Below, one piece after another: positions 33,990-37,791 of a DNA stretch of 37,791 nucleotides; positions within the stretch are counted from its first letter, which is position 1; each line of letters begins with the position of its first letter. Below the pieces are notes generated by a model. It was given only the letters and a program-made list of their open reading frames with translations. It searched no databases and was not told where the DNA came from. The translations under genes were made by a program, and so were the position numbers. The stretch is from the NCBI GenBank assembly GCA_035528375.1, contig DATKYS010000106.1, positions 1-37,791 of the forward strand, in the 5' to 3' direction. The DNA comes from a bacterium. Its GTDB lineage: Bacteria; RBG-13-66-14.

Positions 33990-34586
33990 GTGGGAACCCC
34001 GTTGAACGACGAGCCCGTCTTCCAGTTGGTGGATTTCGTCGCCAGCCCCACCCAGGAGCCGATCAACCTGAGCCTGTCGGCCGGCGGCCTCGCCACACTC
34101 ACCCTGCTCCGGGGCGAGCGCCGGTCCCTCGTCCGGGCCGTCCTGACCGCCCGGCGCCACCGGGGGCGGATGCTCCTGCCCCCCGACGGTTGGGTGCCGG
34201 GCTCCGCGCCTCCCGTCACCCTCGTCGTCCGGAACACGCCGCCGCGGAACCGCGTCGCCGTCTGGCTCGGCGAACCGCCCTTCCCCTCCCTCACCCCCGC
34301 CGAGGCCCTGCTCCTGGCCGCACGCACGGGCGGGTCGAGACTCTACGATCCCCAACGGCTGCTCGCTCCGCTGGGCCTGTCGGAAGGCGACGGACCGTCT
34401 GGAAAGTTGAGCGGGCCGGACCGGGCCAAGCTGGGCCTGGCGACGGCCCTCGCCACCGAGCCGGTGGTGATTATCGCGGATAACCCCCTCGCCGGCCTGG
34501 ACGCCGGTATGCGGGAGAAAATTTTCGACTCCCTTCGCGCGCTTCTCGGGCCGTCCTCGTGCCTGTACCTGGACGGCGACCGATGA
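33990..34586 (+). CDS. Degenerate ABC ATPase homologue (predicted pseudo-ATPase)
   Basis: 198 residues. The architecture is that of an ABC ATP-binding domain, but the catalytic parts are eroded. Where Walker A should be it reads RGERRSLVRAV (42-47 core), with the glycine loop shortened and the Lys replaced by Arg. The signature is LSGPD (140-144) instead of LSGGQ. Walker B reads IIADNPLAGLD (161-171), with the catalytic Glu replaced by Asn. The helix after the signature (AKLGLATALATEP) is intact, which supports the assignment. The start is uncertain: GTG at 33990 or TTG at 34002, neither with a strong ribosome binding site. It overlaps the permease by ATGA. A non-hydrolysing partner of the permease is my inference. 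Confidence 0.75.
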   Translation: MGTPLNDEPVFQLVDFVASPTQEPINLSLSAGGLATLTLLRGERRSLVRAVLTARRHRGRMLLPPDGWVPGSAPPVTLVVRNTPPRNRVAVWLGEPPFPSLTPAEALLLAARTGGSRLYDPQRLLAPLGLSEGDGPSGKLSGPDRAKLGLATALATEPVVIIADNPLAGLDAGMREKIFDSLRALLGPSSCLYLDGDR

Positions 34587-35329
34587 TCGGTGTCTGGTTC
34601 ACCTACGGCGTCGTGGACGCCCTCCGGCGGCGGCGGCTCCTTCTGGCGTACCTGGTCGGGCTCGGCGCGCTCATCGTTTCCGGCCTGGCCCTGACGGGGC
34701 GCCTCATCGAGGCCCCCCTGGGCCAGCAGCTCGTCCTCCTCACCCGCAACCTCCAGTCGCTGGCCTACTTCCCCCTGAGCCTCGTCCTGGGGTTCTTCTT
34801 CGGCATGGACGCCGCCGGCGAGGCCACCGGAACGCCGTGGCTCTTCTTCGGCGCCACCCGGGCCTCGGGCCGCTTCACGTACCTCTTCGGGCGCCTCCTG
34901 GCCGCGCTGGTCCTGGCCCTCACCGCGCTCCTCTTCCTTTCACTGACGGCGGGGATCGTGCTCTGGGCCGCGACGGGCAGCTTTTACGCTTTAATCCTGG
35001 ACGCGGTGCTCCTCCTTTTCCCCGGTCTTTTATTCATGACGTCGCTGGGCTACTTCCTCCGGCTGCACCTGTCGGTTCCAACCGCGACCGGCGTAGGGCT
35101 CGTCGTGGTCGGGGTCTCCTTCGGGCTCCCCCTTTTGTGGGATCCGCTCTACTACGCGCTGCCGGCGCTCTTGCCCCTTTTCGCCGACCACACCGCGATG
35201 GCCGATTTCCACGCCGTCACCCGCTACCCCTTCGAGCTGGTCCAGCTCGCCGGCTGGAGCGCGGCCCTCGTCCTGTTCGCCCACTTCCGCCTGGGGCGGC
35301 TCTGGTTCGACGACCCCTTCGGGGGGTAA
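34583..35329 (+). CDS. ABC-2-like multi-pass membrane protein
   Basis: 248 residues with about six hydrophobic segments (LLLAYLVGLGALIVSGLAL, SLAYFPLSLVLGFFFG, LLAALVLALTALLFLSLTAGIVLW, LILDAVLLLFPGLLFMTSLGYFL, ATGVGLVVVGVSFGLPLLW, LAGWSAALVLFAHF). The topology and its position overlapping an ABC ATPase homologue (ATGA) indicate an ABC-2-type permease, although sequence motifs of that family are weak. No substrate can be inferred. Confidence 0.75.
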   Translation: MIGVWFTYGVVDALRRRRLLLAYLVGLGALIVSGLALTGRLIEAPLGQQLVLLTRNLQSLAYFPLSLVLGFFFGMDAAGEATGTPWLFFGATRASGRFTYLFGRLLAALVLALTALLFLSLTAGIVLWAATGSFYALILDAVLLLFPGLLFMTSLGYFLRLHLSVPTATGVGLVVVGVSFGLPLLWDPLYYALPALLPLFADHTAMADFHAVTRYPFELVQLAGWSAALVLFAHFRLGRLWFDDPFGG

Positions 35330-35333
35330 GCCC

Positions 35334-35362
35334 TTGCCCCCGGTCCCCGCATCGGGTAGACT
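35334..35362 (+). promoter_or_regulatory. Promoter placed for a near-leaderless message
   Basis: TTGCCC (35334-35339), a 17-bp spacer and TAGACT (35357-35362). The ATG at 35372 starts 10 nt after the -10 box, so the transcript would begin about 3 nt before the start codon, with no Shine-Dalgarno. Confidence 0.55.
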
Positions 35363-35371
35363 TACCACGCC

Positions 35372-35761
35372 ATGAGTGAGCCCCTGGACAAGTTCGACGA
35401 GGTCTTCGGCGACCTCGACCATAGTTACTCGCACCGGGCCTACCGCTTCGTCCTGGCCGCGGTGGGTCACCTCGTCGGCCGGCTTTCCGAGCCGCGGCAC
35501 ATCACGGGGCAGGAGCTCCTCGTCGGGCTGGTTGACCTGGGCCGCAACCACTTCGGGCCGCTCGCCGGCGAGGTTTTTGCCGAGTGGGGGGTCAAGAAGC
35601 CGCTGGATTTCGGCAAGATTGTCTTCGAGCTCGTCCGGGTGGGCCTCTTGGGCAAGACCGCCGAGGACGACCTGCACGATTTCGAGAAATTCCCGGGATT
35701 CTCCCGCATCGGGAAGGACTACGACTGGCTCGGTGAGGTACCGCCCGAGGACGAGCGATGA
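35372..35761 (+). CDS. Minf_1886-family conserved protein, function unknown
   Basis: 129 residues. The pattern AYRFVLAAVGHLV, then RHITGQELLVGLVDLGRNHFGPLA, WGVKKPLDFGKIVFELVRVGLLGKT and DFEKF matches the family I know as Minf_1886 (conserved in Planctomycetes, Verrucomicrobia and some candidate phyla). It is cytoplasmic and helical, with no catalytic motif visible. It stands alone between its own promoter and a terminator, and is probably translated from a near-leaderless message. Confidence 0.8.
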   Translation: MSEPLDKFDEVFGDLDHSYSHRAYRFVLAAVGHLVGRLSEPRHITGQELLVGLVDLGRNHFGPLAGEVFAEWGVKKPLDFGKIVFELVRVGLLGKTAEDDLHDFEKFPGFSRIGKDYDWLGEVPPEDER

Positions 35762-35785
35762 ACCGAACGTTTGTTCGGCGGGGGC

Positions 35786-35808
35786 GGCGGTCCGGACGGA
35801 CCGCCTTT
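35786..35808 (+). terminator. Terminator after the Minf_1886-family gene
   Basis: GGCGGTCC (35786-35793) pairs with GGACCGCC (35798-35805) across GGAC and is followed by TTT and a T-rich stretch. A second perfect hairpin lies just upstream (35763-35768 with 35773-35778). The T run is short, so termination may be partial. Confidence 0.6.
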
Positions 35809-35815
35809 GCATTGC

Positions 35816-35844
35816 TTTACAGAAACCCGCTTTGCCGCTATAAT
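35816..35844 (+). promoter_or_regulatory. Sigma70 promoter for the DUF362-SPOR gene pair
   Basis: TTTACA (35816-35821), a 17-bp spacer and a perfect TATAAT (35839-35844), about 20 bp upstream of the DUF362 ATG. Confidence 0.75.
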
Positions 35845-35864
35845 CGCGAAAAAGTGAGGTGAGG

Positions 35865-36980
35865 ATGGCCTCCCGGGTGCATCTGTTGTGCCTGACCGAG
35901 AGCCGCCGGAAAAGCTCCCTGACCCTCTTCGTCCCAATGCTGAGGACTGCCGGCCTGGCCGGCGTCATCGGCGAGGGCGACATCACCGCGATCAAGCTCC
36001 ACGTGGGCGAGCCGGGCAATCTGGCCTACATCCGCCCCCCCTACGCGGAGGCGGTGGTGGACCTGGTTCGGGAGCTCGGGGGTAAGCCGTTCCTGACCGA
36101 TTCGACTACACTCTACACCGGCCGGCGCCGCAACGGGCTGGACCTCATGCGCACGGCGGAGCGCCACGGTTTCGCCGGCGTGAACACCGGCGCGCCCTTC
36201 CTCCCGGCCGACGGCCTGAAAGGCGACGAGGCCGTAACGGTGCCGTCGCCCGTGGAGGGGAACCCGCCGGTGCACCTGGCCGCCGCCGTGGCCAAGGCCG
36301 ACACCCTGGTCTGCCTGAGCCACTTCAAGGGCCACGAGTTGACCGGTTTCGGCGGGGCGCTCAAGAACCTGGGCATGGGTTGCTCCACCAAGGCGGGCAA
36401 GTTCTACCTGCACAACCAATCCAAGCCCTTCGTGGACGCAAAGCGCTGCACGGGTTGCGGCCGGTGCCTGGAGTGGTGCGCCTCCGAGGCGATAAGAATC
36501 GAAGACGGGACCGCCGCAATCCTGGAAACGAGCTGCACCGGCTGCGCCCACTGCCTCATGTCCTGCCCGGAAAACGCCATCCGCTTCAAGTGGGACCGGG
36601 CGCCGGCCGAGGTGCAGCGGCGCATCGCCGAGTACGCCGCCGCCCTGGTGAAAACCGTCAGGGGCAAGGTTTTCTTCGTCAACTTCGTCACCGACGTGAG
36701 CCCGGCCTGCGACTGCTACCCTTTCAACGGGCCGCCCCTGGTGGCCGACCTGGGCATCCTGGCCGGCACCGACCCGGTGGCCGTGGACGCCGCGAGCTGG
36801 CGATTGGTCAACGAGGCCCCCGCCCTACCCGGCTCGGCGGCCGAGGGCGCGGAACCTGGAGAGGACAAATTCCGTCATATATACCGGGACGTGGACGCGG
36901 GGGTCCAGCTAGTCGAGGCTCAGAGGCTGGGACTCGGCACGACGGCGTTCGAGCTCGTTCAGGAGGTCGGCCGTGGGTAA
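35865..36980 (+). CDS. DUF362 protein with a two-cluster ferredoxin domain
   Basis: 371 residues. The DUF362 fold flanks an inserted ferredoxin: AIKLHVGEPGNLAYIRPPY near the N terminus, CLSHFKGHELTGFGGALKNLGMGC (about 150-175), then two 4Fe-4S motifs, CTGCGRCLEWC (about 195-205) and CTGCAHCLMSCP (about 224-235), and DLGILAGTDPVAVDAASW near the end. Members are soluble iron-sulfur proteins with mostly unknown redox roles. The ATG at 35865 follows GTGAGGTGAGG; the in-frame GTG at 35859 is less well placed. It overlaps the following SPOR gene by 8 bases. Confidence 0.92.
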   Translation: MASRVHLLCLTESRRKSSLTLFVPMLRTAGLAGVIGEGDITAIKLHVGEPGNLAYIRPPYAEAVVDLVRELGGKPFLTDSTTLYTGRRRNGLDLMRTAERHGFAGVNTGAPFLPADGLKGDEAVTVPSPVEGNPPVHLAAAVAKADTLVCLSHFKGHELTGFGGALKNLGMGCSTKAGKFYLHNQSKPFVDAKRCTGCGRCLEWCASEAIRIEDGTAAILETSCTGCAHCLMSCPENAIRFKWDRAPAEVQRRIAEYAAALVKTVRGKVFFVNFVTDVSPACDCYPFNGPPLVADLGILAGTDPVAVDAASWRLVNEAPALPGSAAEGAEPGEDKFRHIYRDVDAGVQLVEAQRLGLGTTAFELVQEVGRG

Positions 36981-37596
36981 TCTCCAGTACGGTGAACCGA
37001 TGCCGCCCGCGAGGAAAAAGGCCGGGATCGCCTTCACCGGGCTGATTCTGGCCCTGGTGATAATCGTCGCCGGCGGGACCTTCCTCCTCACCCAGACCTG
37101 TGAAAAGGCCACCGAGGAGGCCGAGGACGCCCAGGAGGTCCTCGTGGAGGCCCCCGACGTGAACCCCGACGGGGAAAACACCCGCGAGCTCGTCTTCTAC
37201 ACCAGTGAAGGGGAGCTCGTCGTCATGCCGAGCGAGGTGGCCGAGGGTGAGGCGCCCGAAGAGCAGCCCCTGGAGCTCCCGCCCGAGCTGGTCAAAATCA
37301 TGGAGGGCAACGGCCAGCACACCGTGGCGGGAAGCGGTTCTACCGATGGCAACGTGACCTACTCGGTCCAGGTGGGGGCCTTCGGCGAGGCGGAGAACGC
37401 CAGCAGCCTGGCGGATAAACTGGGCGCCGACGGGTATCGGGCCTACGTCGTCGAGCCCCTGGCCTCCGACGAAAAGCCGCTGTACCGCGTCCGGGTCGGG
37501 CCGTTCCACGACCCGGAGGAGGCCGCCGGGACCGCCGCCGAGCTGCAGGAGAAGTACGGGCTCTCCCCCTACATCCCCCATCAGCCGGCCCAGTGA
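36973..37596 (+). CDS. Single-pass membrane protein with a C-terminal SPOR domain
   Basis: 207 residues. A short cytoplasmic segment, one transmembrane helix (about 19-40, IAFTGLILALVIIVAGGTFLL), an acidic linker (about 42-125) and a SPOR domain (about 128-203: YSVQVGAFGEAENASSLADKL, YRVRVGPFHDPEEAAGTAAEL). SPOR domains bind septal, denuded-glycan peptidoglycan, so a role at the division site is likely. The GTG start has GGAGG 6 nt upstream, and the gene overlaps the DUF362 gene by 8 bases. Confidence 0.9.
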   Translation: MGNLQYGEPMPPARKKAGIAFTGLILALVIIVAGGTFLLTQTCEKATEEAEDAQEVLVEAPDVNPDGENTRELVFYTSEGELVVMPSEVAEGEAPEEQPLELPPELVKIMEGNGQHTVAGSGSTDGNVTYSVQVGAFGEAENASSLADKLGADGYRAYVVEPLASDEKPLYRVRVGPFHDPEEAAGTAAELQEKYGLSPYIPHQPAQ

Positions 37597-37627
37597 CGTC
37601 CTTCTCCGATTCACCCGTGGGTGGAAG

Positions 37628-37791
37628 ATGACCGACCGGCACGCCAGCACCGACTGCCGCTGGTATCTGGGCGACCGGCCCTGCCGGTTCAAGCGCCTTT
37701 GCCCGGACTGCCCGCACCACGCCCCACGCGGCGCGGAGATTTTAATCATCAAGCTGGGCGCCCTGGGCGACGTCCTGCGCACCACCGCCCT
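37628..37791 (+). CDS. Glycosyltransferase family 9 (heptosyltransferase-like), 3' truncated by the window end
   Basis: The first 54 residues are visible. A Cys-rich lead (CRWYLGDRPCRFKRLCPDCPHH) precedes ILIIKLGALGDVLRTTA, the N-terminal strand and loop characteristic of GT9 heptosyltransferases involved in LPS core or related glycans. The Cys-rich lead recurs in a subgroup of GT9 enzymes and may bind a metal. Only a weak ribosome binding site precedes the ATG at 37628. The rest lies outside the window. Confidence 0.8.
   Translation, partial: MTDRHASTDCRWYLGDRPCRFKRLCPDCPHHAPRGAEILIIKLGALGDVLRTTA

Overview
The window is GC-rich bacterial chromosome (AT-rich only at promoters and a few spacers), with tightly packed core genes and frequent stop/start overlaps. 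A SPOR-domain protein, an LPS-type heptosyltransferase-like gene, a lipoprotein, envelope-sugar genes and a long SecA with large inserts point to a Gram-negative (diderm) bacterium. The SecA insert pattern recalls lineages around the FCB group, and one small protein belongs to a family I associate with Planctomycetes/Verrucomicrobia-type genomes. I infer an uncultivated candidate phylum near FCB/PVC, but nothing here fixes the taxon. There are no phage, transposase or CRISPR genes. Apart from the repeat modules, this looks like ordinary core chromosome.

Layout. 1-612: non-coding, with a possible structured RNA ended by two tandem + strand terminators, then the minus-strand terminator of the translation operon. 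613-4987 (-): rimP-nusA-infB. 5070-7295 (-): a methyltransferase followed by glycogen synthase glgA. 7584-8753 (-): a CBS-less IMP dehydrogenase-like gene (GuaB3 type). 8754-9232: spacer with a twin 40-bp repeat. 9233-11040 (+): a Gfo/Idh/MocA oxidoreductase and a WbpD/WlbB-like N-acetyltransferase. 11210-11494 (+): HU/IHF-type DNA-binding protein. 11783-13524 (-): a two-gene DrrAB-like ABC exporter, divergent from a padR regulator (13747-14346, +), with a consensus promoter and a dyad between them.

14361-18124 (-): nifS-like cysteine desulfurase, rex, a WbpE-like aminotransferase and a GT2 glycosyltransferase. nifS/rex and aminotransferase/GT2 overlap at their stop/start codons. 18259-30225 (-): a 2181-residue secreted protein (FG-GAP propeller plus 16 modules of about 108 residues), a second secreted protein with 5 more such modules, a TPR protein, yicC, gmk and a YfaP-like lipoprotein, almost all packed head to tail. 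30659-35329 (+): secA, then an ABC ATPase homologue that has lost its catalytic motifs, overlapping an ABC-2-like permease. 35372-37791 (+): a Minf_1886-family protein, a DUF362/ferredoxin protein, a SPOR protein and the start of a GT9 glycosyltransferase.

The most interesting points are: the module-repeat proteins, including what looks like a split of one ancestral gene with gain of a second signal peptide; the ABC pseudo-ATPase/permease pair after secA; the Cys-rich insert in SecA; the nifS-rex stop/start overlap; the TKMD G4 motif in IF2; and the unassigned RNA-like element at the left edge.
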